From Lactobacillus sp. Sy-1 (GTDB taxonomy: Bacteria > Bacillota > Bacilli > Lactobacillales > Lactobacillaceae), in the NCBI RefSeq assembly GCF_019303535.1, contig NZ_JACCIU010000001.1:1426001-1490000 (forward strand): a stretch of 64,000 nt of DNA. Reading direction: 5' to 3'. A program made the translations under genes and the position numbers. Of this stretch, positions 27,322 to 36,629 are shown one piece after another. The stretch's first letter is position 1, and every line of letters begins with the position of its first letter. The notes under the pieces were generated by a model. The model made no database searches. It saw only the letters and a program-made list of their open reading frames with translations, and was not told the DNA's origin.

Positions 27322-27891
27322 ATGAAATCTAAGTGGAACCTTAAAACAATCATCCTAATGACCTTAACAGCATTGATTTGTGGGGTTATCTACTGGTTAA
27401 TTAGTTTTCTATATACCTTCTGTTCAGCAATTCTTACTCCATTCGGGCTTGCTCCAATGGCAAATGATCTTACTCAGGGTCCATGGATCCTAGCGGGGAC
27501 TTTAATTGGATGTCTATTTCAAATGCCCGGTTCAGCATTCTTCGGTCAATTTCTGTCATCAATCATTGAAACCTTTATTGGTGATAAGGGTGGAATCATG
27601 GATGCCGTTAGCGGAATCTTTGATGGAATTGGAACCGAACTAGGATTCTTGATTACCGGATATCGGAAGTACAACCACTTTACGTTGGCACTCACTAGTT
27701 TATTGACCACTGTTTCCACGTTTGGATATAGCTGGTTATTTGATGGCTACCGGTTTTTGAACTTGGGACTACTGACCCTTTTATTCTGTGTCCGGTTCAT
27801 CTCAATTTTTGTAGTTAGTGACTTTTTAACCCTTGGCATTATTAAGTTATTAAGACAAAGTGGCGCATTAAGTCTAATTCAATCCAAGTAA
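27322..27891 (+). CDS. ECF transporter S component, YkoE-like
   Basis: A 189-residue membrane protein with about five or six hydrophobic segments. VIYWLISFLYTF followed by the loop region GPWILAGTLIGCLFQMPGSAFFGQFLSSIIETFIGDKGG matches the YkoE family, the substrate-binding subunit of thiamine or hydroxymethylpyrimidine ECF transporters. Shared EcfA/A'/T subunits would be encoded elsewhere; none is here. An AAGGGG ribosome binding site precedes the ATG. The thiamine link is family knowledge and is not supported by a riboswitch here. Confidence 0.8.
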   Translation: MKSKWNLKTIILMTLTALICGVIYWLISFLYTFCSAILTPFGLAPMANDLTQGPWILAGTLIGCLFQMPGSAFFGQFLSSIIETFIGDKGGIMDAVSGIFDGIGTELGFLITGYRKYNHFTLALTSLLTTVSTFGYSWLFDGYRFLNLGLLTLLFCVRFISIFVVSDFLTLGIIKLLRQSGALSLIQSK

Positions 27892-27949
27892 TTAACTTGA
27901 TTAAGCCGACTTAAATTCATTTAAAATCGTTTTAAAGGAGCGTTTTGCC

Positions 27950-28438
27950 TTGCGAAAAAAACCATTAACATTTACCGATCAGGTAGAATTTAACGTAATT
28001 ACCAAGCAGGTTCAAAAACGGTTGAAGGGACACTTTGAAACCATTCATGGGACCTTTTATACTGATTTACAGACTGGAATCATTAATCTAACGATCTGGA
28101 ATGATATGGACGCCGACTTTGGGTTTCAAGAAGCCCTAACGTTAAGGTCTAACAATGAGTTTATTGTCCTCTCTGATGACGGAGATGCGTATAAGGTAAT
28201 CAATGTCATTTACCGTGATCAACACGGTAGCGACATTGATCCAATTATTGCGAACCGCATCTACAAGGATTCAATCGATCAATATTATCAATCCAATCAT
28301 ACCAAGCCGTTTATTGACCACGATTCATCGGTTCCAAAAATCATCTTTCCATTTAAAACCCTCACGGAAATCGGTGGCGTCTTAGAACAAATGAATATGA
28401 TGTACTTTTTATTGGTTCGAAATACTAACTCAATCTAA
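27950..28438 (+). CDS. Hypothetical protein, 162 residues
   Basis: Not recognised. A soluble protein of mixed alpha/beta composition without signal peptide or membrane segment. The start is TTG at 27950, nine bases after AAAGGAG; no ATG is close. It follows the YkoE-like gene by 58 bases on the same strand and ends at a shared terminator, so the two probably form an operon, but nothing in the sequence ties it to transport. Confidence 0.65.
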   Translation: MRKKPLTFTDQVEFNVITKQVQKRLKGHFETIHGTFYTDLQTGIINLTIWNDMDADFGFQEALTLRSNNEFIVLSDDGDAYKVINVIYRDQHGSDIDPIIANRIYKDSIDQYYQSNHTKPFIDHDSSVPKIIFPFKTLTEIGGVLEQMNMMYFLLVRNTNSI

Positions 28439-28440
28439 CT

Positions 28441-28482
28441 AAAAAAACTGGTCCCAGTATTTGAACTGGAACCAGTTTTTTT
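28441..28482. terminator. Bidirectional terminator between convergent genes
   Basis: AAAAACTGGT and ACCAGTTTTT form the outer stem, with an inner CCAG/CTGG pairing. A and T runs on both sides suit both the plus-strand operon and the minus-strand DUF308 gene. Confidence 0.85.
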
Positions 28483-28489
28483 AGGGTTA

Positions 28490-29002
28490 TTAAACTGAAC
28501 GAATAATTTTGATGACCCCGTAGAACATTAAGAAAAATGAAATCGTAAATAAGGTAATCGATAGTGCTAAGTAAGGGTTAAATAGAATAATAATTCCAGC
28601 AATGACACCAAGGACACCTAATACTAGGTTAAACCAATAACCACCATTATGATCACTAAAGGCACGCTGATTTAACCAAATTTCCAACCCTGAATTAAAA
28701 ATAACCGAGACGGCAAGTAAGAACCAAATTAGAACTACTCCGACCCATGGCGCAAAGAACATTACTACTCCCAAAAAGATATCGTAACCTGCACCAACGT
28801 ACAGCCAGGTCTTATTATAAGTGCGAATTGCTTTGATATCACTCCAACGGGAAAATCCGTCAATAATTAATAAAATTGCAATCATATAAATTAATGAAAA
28901 CGTGGAACTCAATGGATTCTTAACAATTACTAATGCTAAAATAATTGATAAAATTCCTACAAATAATGAAAATGGGTTAAATTGCTTTCTATCCCCAAAC
29001 AT
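28490..29002 (-). CDS. HdeD/DUF308-family membrane protein
   Basis: A 170-residue protein of six hydrophobic helices in two similar halves: SLFVGILSIILALVIVKNP in the first and NLVLGVLGVIAGIIILFNP in the second. The repeated G-x-L-x-(I/V)-hydrophobic-(K/F)NP pattern is the hallmark of the HdeD/DUF308 family. In enterobacteria HdeD is linked to acid resistance; in lactobacilli the function is not known. Single gene with its own downstream terminator. Confidence 0.85.
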   Translation of the reverse strand: MFGDRKQFNPFSLFVGILSIILALVIVKNPLSSTFSLIYMIAILLIIDGFSRWSDIKAIRTYNKTWLYVGAGYDIFLGVVMFFAPWVGVVLIWFLLAVSVIFNSGLEIWLNQRAFSDHNGGYWFNLVLGVLGVIAGIIILFNPYLALSITLFTISFFLMFYGVIKIIRSV

Positions 29003-29090
29003 TCAATTCACTTCTTTCAATTAAAATTAATTCCAACTAACAGTCTATCATCTTAACCCCAAATAAAGAATAATTTAAATCCTAAAAATA

Positions 29091-29121
29091 AAAAAAGCGT
29101 AGCCAAAAGTGCTATGCTTTA
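29091..29121 (-). terminator. Terminator after the 79-residue gene
   Basis: AAGC-TAGC pairs with GCTA-GCTT with one A/C mismatch; seven T follow on the minus strand. Confidence 0.75.
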
Positions 29122-29125
29122 TTAA

Positions 29126-29365
29126 TTACTTAGACGAATTATCTTCATCGTCTTCCTTAGCAATTGTATTTGCAATTAAATCAGAAATCTTATCTGGATC
29201 GACCCGTTCACCGGTTTTTACGAAGTATTGGTCGACAAATTCTTTATTGAGTGAAGCCATTGCATCATTTAATTTCGCGATATCGTCATTATCTTCAAAT
29301 TTACTCATTAGGGTTTCATTTTTTACATAGTAGTCTTTAAATAAGTCAATTACTTGTGGATCCAT
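29126..29365 (-). CDS. Hypothetical small acidic protein, 79 residues
   Basis: Not recognised. All-helical appearance and very acidic C terminus (AKEDDEDNSSK). No membrane segment. The ATG at 29365 has GAGGTG at good spacing, and the gene is followed by a terminator. It lies 44 bases downstream of the Ser-rich membrane protein gene on the same strand and may share its transcript. Confidence 0.65.
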   Translation of the reverse strand: MDPQVIDLFKDYYVKNETLMSKFEDNDDIAKLNDAMASLNKEFVDQYFVKTGERVDPDKISDLIANTIAKEDDEDNSSK

Positions 29366-29409
29366 CTATAGCACCTCGCATATATTTATTGATATTGATT
29401 ATATCATTA

Positions 29410-30159
29410 TTACTCTAGATAATTAAACCGATTATTATTAGTATTAGCAATCTCTTTACCTTTATGATCTTTGATAATTACGTTAGTCTTCACACGGTAT
29501 AAGAACGCTAAGCGCTTAATTCCGTTCCAAACGGTAAAGGCATTGTGTTCATTTTCCCGCCGGTTGCCCATCGTTAAGTCGCTAGAGATGATTGCAACTG
29601 TCTTACCATCTTGATAGGTAACCTTTTCAACTACGTGCGAAGATTGGGCCGGAATTCCCTTGATCTTCTTTTCGTAGCCCTTTTTATCAGTTCCCCGTTT
29701 AGCAAACATTCTTTCTTGCCGTCGGTTTTCCATATCGCGTCGCCGCATATCACTAGCTTCAAATTGTTGATCCCGCTGATTTTGCTTGCGCTGACTACTT
29801 GCTGATGAAGCTTTCGCTTTTTGTTGTTCAGTAGTCTTTTTTGAGTGGGAATGAGAACTAGCGCTAGAACTGGAACTAGTTTTAGAATCAGTTTCATTTG
29901 AGGCTGATGAACTAGTATCTGTACTTGAACTGCTTTTAGTTGTTGATTGAGAGCTACTAGCACTATTTTGATTTCCGTGGCTAGCAGCACTCGCTCCCCA
30001 AAAGCTACCAACTGCTAAAATTGCCATTATTAATGCAGATAACCCAAATCGTTTACTAGATTGATTCTTAGTCCGGATCCCTTGAATTAAAGCTCCTAGT
30101 AGGGTAACCACAAATAAAATTAAAAATATAATCAACAATATTTTAAAAACAGAACCCAT
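29410..30159 (-). CDS. Membrane protein with Ser-rich linker and basic extracytoplasmic domain
   Basis: 249 residues, family not recognised. Residues about 5-25 (ILLIIFLILFVVTLLGAL) and 40-58 (LSALIMAILAVGSFWGA) are membrane helices. Then come about 45 residues of almost pure Ser/Thr/Asn with a few His and Lys, a strongly basic helical stretch (RRRDMENRRQER), and a folded C-terminal domain near 165-249 ending IANTNNNRFNYLE. The Ser-rich spacer suggests a tether lifting the C-terminal domain away from the membrane. ATG at 30159 with GGGAGGA. Role unknown. Confidence 0.7.
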   Translation of the reverse strand: MGSVFKILLIIFLILFVVTLLGALIQGIRTKNQSSKRFGLSALIMAILAVGSFWGASAASHGNQNSASSSQSTTKSSSSTDTSSSASNETDSKTSSSSSASSHSHSKKTTEQQKAKASSASSQRKQNQRDQQFEASDMRRRDMENRRQERMFAKRGTDKKGYEKKIKGIPAQSSHVVEKVTYQDGKTVAIISSDLTMGNRRENEHNAFTVWNGIKRLAFLYRVKTNVIIKDHKGKEIANTNNNRFNYLE

Positions 30160-30295
30160 TTTATTAATCCTCCCTTATTAATTAATTATGATAAGTTTAA
30201 CATATTATTTCGGTACAACATTCATCTACCAACTACCCTTATAACATTCTTAGTGTTATCATGAATAAGTTATATTATTAAGAAGGAAGGCTGAT

Positions 30296-31654
30296 ATTAT
30301 CAACCGTAAATTAGCTCTACTGATGGCATCTAGTTTGTTTATGCAAATTATGGATTCCACCATCGTTACAACGGCCCTCCCTAAAATGAGTCAGGACCTG
30401 GCAGTTAGTTCTGCCACCATTTCGTTAGTGGTCAGTGTATACCTAATTACGATGGCCATTTTCATCCCCCTCAGCGGCTGGATTGCCAATCGCTATGGCC
30501 AAAAAACTACCTGGATGATTGCGGTATTCTTATTTACCGCAAGTTCCTTTACAAATGCAATTGCTCCTGGATTTGCATTCGTCTTAATTAGTAGGTTCTT
30601 TCAAGGGGTTGCAGCATCACTAATGGTGCCGACCTCTAGGCTAATCGTGTTGCAAAAAGCACCTGCAGATAAGCTATTAGCAGTTACCACCTATCTAATC
30701 TGGCCAGCACTAATTGCTCCATCGATTGCTCCGGTAATTGGAGGATTAATCGTTAATTATCTGTCATGGCGTTGGATATTCTTGATTAACCTCCCAATTG
30801 GGTTAATCAGCATCTTGTTCGGAATTAAACTGATCCCACATAATGAAAAACATCCGGAAGCTAAGTTTGACCTAATTGGATTTTTGGAATTAGCAATTGC
30901 ATCCGGGTTAATTTTAGTGGGGGCTGAAATTGCCACCCACGGCCAAAGTGAATGGAGCCGGGCTGGCATCCTGGTGCTAGTGGGAATTATCGTTACCATT
31001 ATCGCAGGATTCCACCTTGTCCACAGCCAAAATCCACTGTTCTCCGTTAAATCATTAAAGGTGACGTCGTTTCGGATTTTTCAAACTGGTGGATCGTTCC
31101 TATGGCTTTCATTGGGGTCAATGCCATATCTCCTGACCCTCTACCTTCAAACCATTTTACACTATTCACCGATTCGGGCATCATTTTACGTGATTTTTAT
31201 CTTTTTGGGTAACATTGTGGCTAAAACATTTGCCAATCAGTTGGTAAAGAAAATACATTTTAGACCCGCAATTTTATTATCAGTAATAATTATCCTGGTT
31301 TCATCACTAGGATTCGCGTTCGTAACCGCTAGTTCGATTGCCACACTAGTAATGATCTTAGGATTCATTAACGGAGTGGGCCGTTCGCTTGCTCTAACTG
31401 CATACAACGCTCTTTCGTTTGCAGATATTGGATTCAAGGACCGGACCAGTGCTAATACCATCAATGCCGTTTCCCAAACCCTTTCACAGGGATTAGGGGT
31501 TTCGTTAACAACGGTAGTCGTTAGCATGATTGCAACCGTTACCGCCACTAGTACCGCATATCAACTAGGGTTCGTGTTTTTAGCAGCTCTAATGCTCTAT
31601 CCCCTTATTGAAACGCTACTGGTTCCTAAAACCATCGGTAATAACGCCATTTAA
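30296..31654 (+). CDS. MFS multidrug efflux transporter, DHA2 (EmrB/QacA) type
   Basis: Fourteen-helix proton/drug antiporter family; about 450 residues. Motif A is seen as GWIANRYGQKTTW, motif C-like region as WPALIAPSIAPVIGGLI, and the helix 1 motif as MQIMDSTIVTTALP. The first ATG (30323) is 32 bases from the only ribosome binding site, AAGGAAGG (30283-30290), and would clip helix 1. Reading back in frame gives INRKLALL before it, with ATT at 30296 or ATC at 30299 at the right spacing and no ATG, GTG or TTG. I take 30296 as a non-canonical start; a sequencing error is the alternative. Confidence 0.85.
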   Translation: MINRKLALLMASSLFMQIMDSTIVTTALPKMSQDLAVSSATISLVVSVYLITMAIFIPLSGWIANRYGQKTTWMIAVFLFTASSFTNAIAPGFAFVLISRFFQGVAASLMVPTSRLIVLQKAPADKLLAVTTYLIWPALIAPSIAPVIGGLIVNYLSWRWIFLINLPIGLISILFGIKLIPHNEKHPEAKFDLIGFLELAIASGLILVGAEIATHGQSEWSRAGILVLVGIIVTIIAGFHLVHSQNPLFSVKSLKVTSFRIFQTGGSFLWLSLGSMPYLLTLYLQTILHYSPIRASFYVIFIFLGNIVAKTFANQLVKKIHFRPAILLSVIIILVSSLGFAFVTASSIATLVMILGFINGVGRSLALTAYNALSFADIGFKDRTSANTINAVSQTLSQGLGVSLTTVVVSMIATVTATSTAYQLGFVFLAALMLYPLIETLLVPKTIGNNAI

Positions 31655-31659
31655 TCTTA

Positions 31660-31696
31660 AAAAGCTTGGTCCGGAAATTTCCATGGCCAAGCTTAT
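31660..31696. terminator. Bidirectional terminator between the MFS and HAD genes
   Basis: AAGCTTGG (31662-31669) pairs with CCAAGCTT (31687-31694), extended by CC/GG. It overlaps the HAD stop codon. Confidence 0.75.
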
Positions 31697-32334
31697 TTAA
31701 TATCCAATAGTTGGGGCACCTGATCTAATAGGTAGTCTGGATGAACCATTTTAAGGGCCTCAGTATCATGAGCCCCCCAAATTACCCCGGCAGTGTGTAC
31801 ACCAGCGTTCTTCCCCATTTCCAGGTCAAAGGTTGCATCCCCAATCATAATCGTCTCATCCTTTTTCAAATGATGATCAGCGATAATCTTCAGTACCGTA
31901 TCAGGAGCTGGTTTAGCTTTTTCAACCATGTCAAAACCAACAATTTCAGTAAAATACTGTAAAACGCCGAGCGCCTTCATGTTTCTAATTACAACTTCGC
32001 TGCGGTTACTAGTGGCTACGAATAGTTGTTTACCATCAGCACGGAGCTTAGCTAAAACTTCCTTAATTCCCGGAAATAGCTGTAAATTCCCCGGTTCTAA
32101 TTTTTCATACTCCTTCACGAATACCTTAATCAACTTTTGTAAATCAGCCTGACTAGCGTTTTGCGGAGCCATCTTAGGAAAGGACGTCTCAATCGGAATC
32201 CCAGTATAGTAGCTAACGGCATCAGCAGATGGCTTTGGCCACCCCATTTTATCAAATGCTGATTGGGTGGAGAGGACGTTTACCCTTCCGGAATCAATCA
32301 GTGTTAAGTCAAAGTCAAAAATATAGTTTTGCAT
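31693..32334 (-). CDS. HAD-superfamily phosphatase (phosphoglycolate phosphatase-like)
   Basis: 213 residues. Motif I is FDFDLTLID at the N terminus (nucleophile Asp8 and acid/base Asp10), motif II VATSNR, motif III Lys in KAKPAPDTV, and motif IV GDATFDLEMGKNAG. A helical C1 cap lies between residues about 15 and 85. These features fit the Gph/PGMB-like subgroup; the substrate could be phosphoglycolate, a sugar phosphate or a nucleotide. The best ribosome binding site, GAGGAA, is about 13 bases from the ATG, longer than usual. Confidence 0.88.
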   Translation of the reverse strand: MQNYIFDFDLTLIDSGRVNVLSTQSAFDKMGWPKPSADAVSYYTGIPIETSFPKMAPQNASQADLQKLIKVFVKEYEKLEPGNLQLFPGIKEVLAKLRADGKQLFVATSNRSEVVIRNMKALGVLQYFTEIVGFDMVEKAKPAPDTVLKIIADHHLKKDETIMIGDATFDLEMGKNAGVHTAGVIWGAHDTEALKMVHPDYLLDQVPQLLDIK

Positions 32335-32410
32335 TGTTTATTCACTACTTTCCTCAGTGATTAGTGCTGCTACAGGCACAACGATAATATTATATCAACA
32401 ACAATCAACA

Positions 32411-32443
32411 AAAACAAAGGAGCCACACCAACAGTGTGACTCC
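32411..32443 (-). terminator. Terminator after the glucose dehydrogenase gene
   Basis: GGAGCCACAC (32419-32428) pairs with GTGTGACTCC (32434-32443), one G-U on the minus strand, followed by TTTGTTTT. Confidence 0.85.
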
Positions 32444-32468
32444 AACGATTTAAATTCAAAATTAAATT

Positions 32469-33275
<807 letters not shown>

Positions 33276-33320
33276 TCAGACTATTAATATTATTATTATC
33301 TCACATTGAAATTACTAATA

Positions 33321-34424
33321 TCAAATTATAAGCATTAACCAGCCAATAAATCCTAAAATAATCAATAAAATCACGTTTAATAACGTAAATAACTGAATGA
33401 ACTTAACGGTTGCCGCTTTATTGAATGTTGAGACCTGCTTTAATGCTAAAAGGTTGGCTAGTGAGGCCACTAAGGTCCCTAGGCCCCCCACGTTGACCCC
33501 TAATAATAAAGCAGCGCCATTTCCGGTAAAGTTAGATAACAAAACTGCAGCCGGAACGTTACTAATTATTTGACTGACCCCGATTCCCGTTAAGTAGGTT
33601 CCGGTCGCATTTCGCATTAGTGCTGCTAAATGCTCATTAATAAATTCATTCCGACTCAAAATCCCAGCAATTAAAAAGAAACAGGCAAATGTTAATAATA
33701 ATGAATAGTCAACATTCCAAAGCTGGTGGCGATCAATTAGCCAGGCCACGATAATGGCAGCAATAACAGTCAGTGGAATTGGCAGCCAGTTGAACACCCC
33801 TGCTAAAACCACTACTGCCAAGAGGCTCGTTACCAATAATGGAATGGTGCCACCAAGTTGAACGGACTTTTCATTGATCACCAGTGCATTTTTAGGAATC
33901 CATAACGTTAATAGGAGCGTTAAAATTAAACTAACCAACACAATCGGAGTGGTAATTACAAAGAAATTGGCTCCACTAAAGTGGTAATCACTAAATAAAA
34001 ATAGGTTTTGCGGATTTCCAAACGGAGTGAGGACACTTCCTAAGTTAGCCGCAATCGTGATTAACGTTGCCGGCATTAGAATTGGCAATCGGTACTGGTT
34101 AGCAGTAAATAGGTATAGCGGGAGAATGGAAATAATCGCTACGTCATTAGTCATTCCCATGGCCCCGATAAATGCAACTACTACCATTAACTGCGCAAAC
34201 TGGCGGCTATTCTTAACCACTTTAATCAAACGGTCACTAATTACCCGTAAAATATTTAAACCGTTCATTAATTGAATTACGACCATCAAAGAAAAAAGGG
34301 TGCCAATCGTTGCCCAATCAATATCTGTGATGCGCATTCTACCAACCAGATTAACCAGTAATAAGACGGCAAACGAAATTATTAATAACTTATCTGTGAA
34401 TATTTTTTTAAAATGATTAAACAA
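33321..34424 (-). CDS. SLC13/ArsB-type anion permease
   Basis: A membrane protein of about 367 residues and ten or eleven helices in the ion transporter superfamily. GMTNDVAIISILPL and ANLGSVLTPFGNPQNLFLF in the first half, and ISNVPAAVLLSNF and LLLGVNVGGLGTLVASLANLLAL in the second, are the paired substrate-site motifs (T/S-N-D/N and G-x-x-x-T/P). Arsenite, citrate or other anion transport is possible; no ars genes are nearby. The frame opens with GTG at 34493, but AGGTGAG overlaps that codon; a TTG at 34424 behind AAAGGA gives an N terminus like homologues. The exact start is uncertain. Confidence 0.8.
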   Translation of the reverse strand: MFNHFKKIFTDKLLIISFAVLLLVNLVGRMRITDIDWATIGTLFSLMVVIQLMNGLNILRVISDRLIKVVKNSRQFAQLMVVVAFIGAMGMTNDVAIISILPLYLFTANQYRLPILMPATLITIAANLGSVLTPFGNPQNLFLFSDYHFSGANFFVITTPIVLVSLILTLLLTLWIPKNALVINEKSVQLGGTIPLLVTSLLAVVVLAGVFNWLPIPLTVIAAIIVAWLIDRHQLWNVDYSLLLTFACFFLIAGILSRNEFINEHLAALMRNATGTYLTGIGVSQIISNVPAAVLLSNFTGNGAALLLGVNVGGLGTLVASLANLLALKQVSTFNKAATVKFIQLFTLLNVILLIILGFIGWLMLII

Positions 34425-34548
34425 AAGTCTAAATTTTCCTTTCAAAAAGCACAAATTAGTGATAATCTTTTCATATTCTTTAAAAAAGCTCACCTACTTA
34501 TCTTAATCGATATTGAGCTAAATAACCAAATTTTATGGAGGCTTAGTC

Positions 34549-36594
34549 ATGAAGGCTAACTTAAATAAACTAACCCTGGCGGGAACTTTAATTGCCATTG
34601 GGATTGTTTACGGTGATATCGGTACATCGCCACTTTACGTAATGAATGCAATCATTGGTGATCAAGGAAAGATGGCTGATACCACCCCTGATTACATCAT
34701 TGGAGCAATATCATTAATTTTTTGGACGTTAATGATAATCACTACTGTTAAGTACGTGATTATCACAATGCGGGCAGATAATAACCATGAAGGTGGCATT
34801 TTTGCGCTATACGCATTAGTTAGAAAAAGAGCCAAATGGCTAGTTTGGCCAGCATTGATTGGTGGGGCCGCCCTGCTTGCTGATGGAACGTTAACCCCAG
34901 CCGTTACCGTTACGTCTTCAATTGAAGGGTTAAAAAATCAAACTATCGCAGGAATTCACTTTAGTAATTCACAATCAGATGTGTTGATTATTACTACCTG
35001 TGTTCTGTTGGGATTATTCCTAATTCAGCGGTTCGGGACCGGAACGATTGGAAAGTCATTCGGACCCATCATGGTTCTTTGGTTTGGTTTTCTGGCCGTT
35101 GCCGGATTAATAAATACCGCTCAGTATCCTGAAATTATCAAAGCTTTGAACCCCTACTATGCATTTGAAGTGCTATTTAGTCCCGGTAATAAAGCTGGAA
35201 TCTTCATTTTAGGAAGTATCTTCCTAGCAACTACCGGTGCTGAAGCGCTGTACTCTGATATGGGACACGTTGGTAAGAAAAACATTTACTTTACATGGCC
35301 ACTAGTTTACCTAGCATTAATTTTAAACTACTTCGGTCAGGGAGCATGGGTAATCACCCATGCTAAGGATCCTGCATATGCAGCAGTGGAAAGTATCAAT
35401 CCATTCTATGCAATGCTATCAAATGAAGTTCGGCCATTTGCAATCATCATTGCAACCCTAGCTGCTATCATCGCCTCACAAGCGTTAATTACTGGGTCGT
35501 ATACGTTAGTGGATGAAGCCATCGGATTACGTTTCCTACCCCGCTTCATCATTAAGCACCCTAGTAACGTTCGAAGCCAAATCTACATCGCCACCGTTAA
35601 CTGGATTTTATGTGGGGTGACCCTATTTGTAGTTTGGTTCTTCGGTAGTTCTGAAAAAATGGAAGCCGCATACGGATTGGCAATTACAATTACGATGCTT
35701 TCAACCACGATTCTACTGTTTGAGTTCCTAGCTTCTAAAATTAATCGGATTTTAGCTTATTCGATTGCTTCATTCTTTGCGGTAATTGAATCGATCTTCT
35801 TCCTGGCTAGTTTAGTTAAATTCGTTAAGGGTGGCTACGTAACCTTCTTCATTATGATGGCCATTCTTTACGTAATGATTATCTGGTTCTTCGGAAACAA
35901 GCGGCGTGATCACTACGAAAGAGAAAGTGAGTACGTATCACTCCTTACCTTCCGTGATCAGCTAAGCGCCCTTAGCAAGGATAGTACGATTCCATATTAC
36001 ACTTCTAACCTAGTCTACATGACTAAGATTAAGAAGGATTACCAAATCAAGCGGAATACAATATATTCGATTTTAGATAAGGAACCGAAAAGAGCCAAAG
36101 TTTACTGGTTCGTGACCGTGAACGAAACTAGTTCTCCATACGAAAGTAACTACACCGTCGATATGTTAGAAACTGATAACGTAGTGGATGTTCAACTCTA
36201 CCTTGGATTTAGAAAACCCCAAACGGTTAGTGTTTACCTCCACCAAATCGTTAACAACTTAATCGAACAAGGCGTTATTGAAAAACAAGTTCAACACTAT
36301 TCCACCATTAAAAACCGGACCGTTGGGGATTTCAAGTTTATCTTGATTAACGAACGGCCGTCAGACCTAGCCCTAAATACGGAGGTTAGTCAGTTGGATA
36401 AGCAGTTGATTTCTGGAAGAATTTTCCTTCAAAACATCACTGCTTCACCAGTTAGTTGGTATGGATTAGAGTTCAGTAATACCGTACAAGAGATTTCACC
36501 ACTATTCTTTAACATGCAACATGATCAATACCTAGTTCAAAAGCGGATTTTACATCCAATTCATTCTAGAGAAACTCGGAATACTAGGGATTAA
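34549..36594 (+). CDS. kup: KUP-family potassium uptake protein
   Basis: Proton-coupled K+ importer, 681 residues: about twelve membrane helices to residue 445, then a cytoplasmic C-terminal domain. The family signature GIVYGDIGTSPLYV begins near residue 18, followed by ADNNHEGGIFALYALVR and GGAALLADGTLTPAVTVTSSIEGL, with the acidic residues needed for K+ binding. ATG at 34549 has GGAGG. In several Firmicutes Kup proteins bind c-di-AMP and are inhibited by it; the cyclase gene cdaA is in this window, about 10 kb away. It converges on a Na+/H+ antiporter gene. Confidence 0.96.
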   Translation: MKANLNKLTLAGTLIAIGIVYGDIGTSPLYVMNAIIGDQGKMADTTPDYIIGAISLIFWTLMIITTVKYVIITMRADNNHEGGIFALYALVRKRAKWLVWPALIGGAALLADGTLTPAVTVTSSIEGLKNQTIAGIHFSNSQSDVLIITTCVLLGLFLIQRFGTGTIGKSFGPIMVLWFGFLAVAGLINTAQYPEIIKALNPYYAFEVLFSPGNKAGIFILGSIFLATTGAEALYSDMGHVGKKNIYFTWPLVYLALILNYFGQGAWVITHAKDPAYAAVESINPFYAMLSNEVRPFAIIIATLAAIIASQALITGSYTLVDEAIGLRFLPRFIIKHPSNVRSQIYIATVNWILCGVTLFVVWFFGSSEKMEAAYGLAITITMLSTTILLFEFLASKINRILAYSIASFFAVIESIFFLASLVKFVKGGYVTFFIMMAILYVMIIWFFGNKRRDHYERESEYVSLLTFRDQLSALSKDSTIPYYTSNLVYMTKIKKDYQIKRNTIYSILDKEPKRAKVYWFVTVNETSSPYESNYTVDMLETDNVVDVQLYLGFRKPQTVSVYLHQIVNNLIEQGVIEKQVQHYSTIKNRTVGDFKFILINERPSDLALNTEVSQLDKQLISGRIFLQNITASPVSWYGLEFSNTVQEISPLFFNMQHDQYLVQKRILHPIHSRETRNTRD

Positions 36595-36598
36595 TATT

Positions 36599-36629
36599 AA
36601 AAAAGGATGCCTATGGGCATCCTTTTTTA
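36599..36629. terminator. Bidirectional terminator between kup and the antiporter
   Basis: AAAAAAGGATGCC and GGGCATCCTTTTTT form a near-perfect stem with a tiny loop; it overlaps the antiporter stop codon. Confidence 0.9.

Noticed and set aside
34493-34549. c-di-AMP (ydaO-type) riboswitch before kup
   Set aside because: The gap between the divergent genes is about 55 bases, too short for that aptamer.
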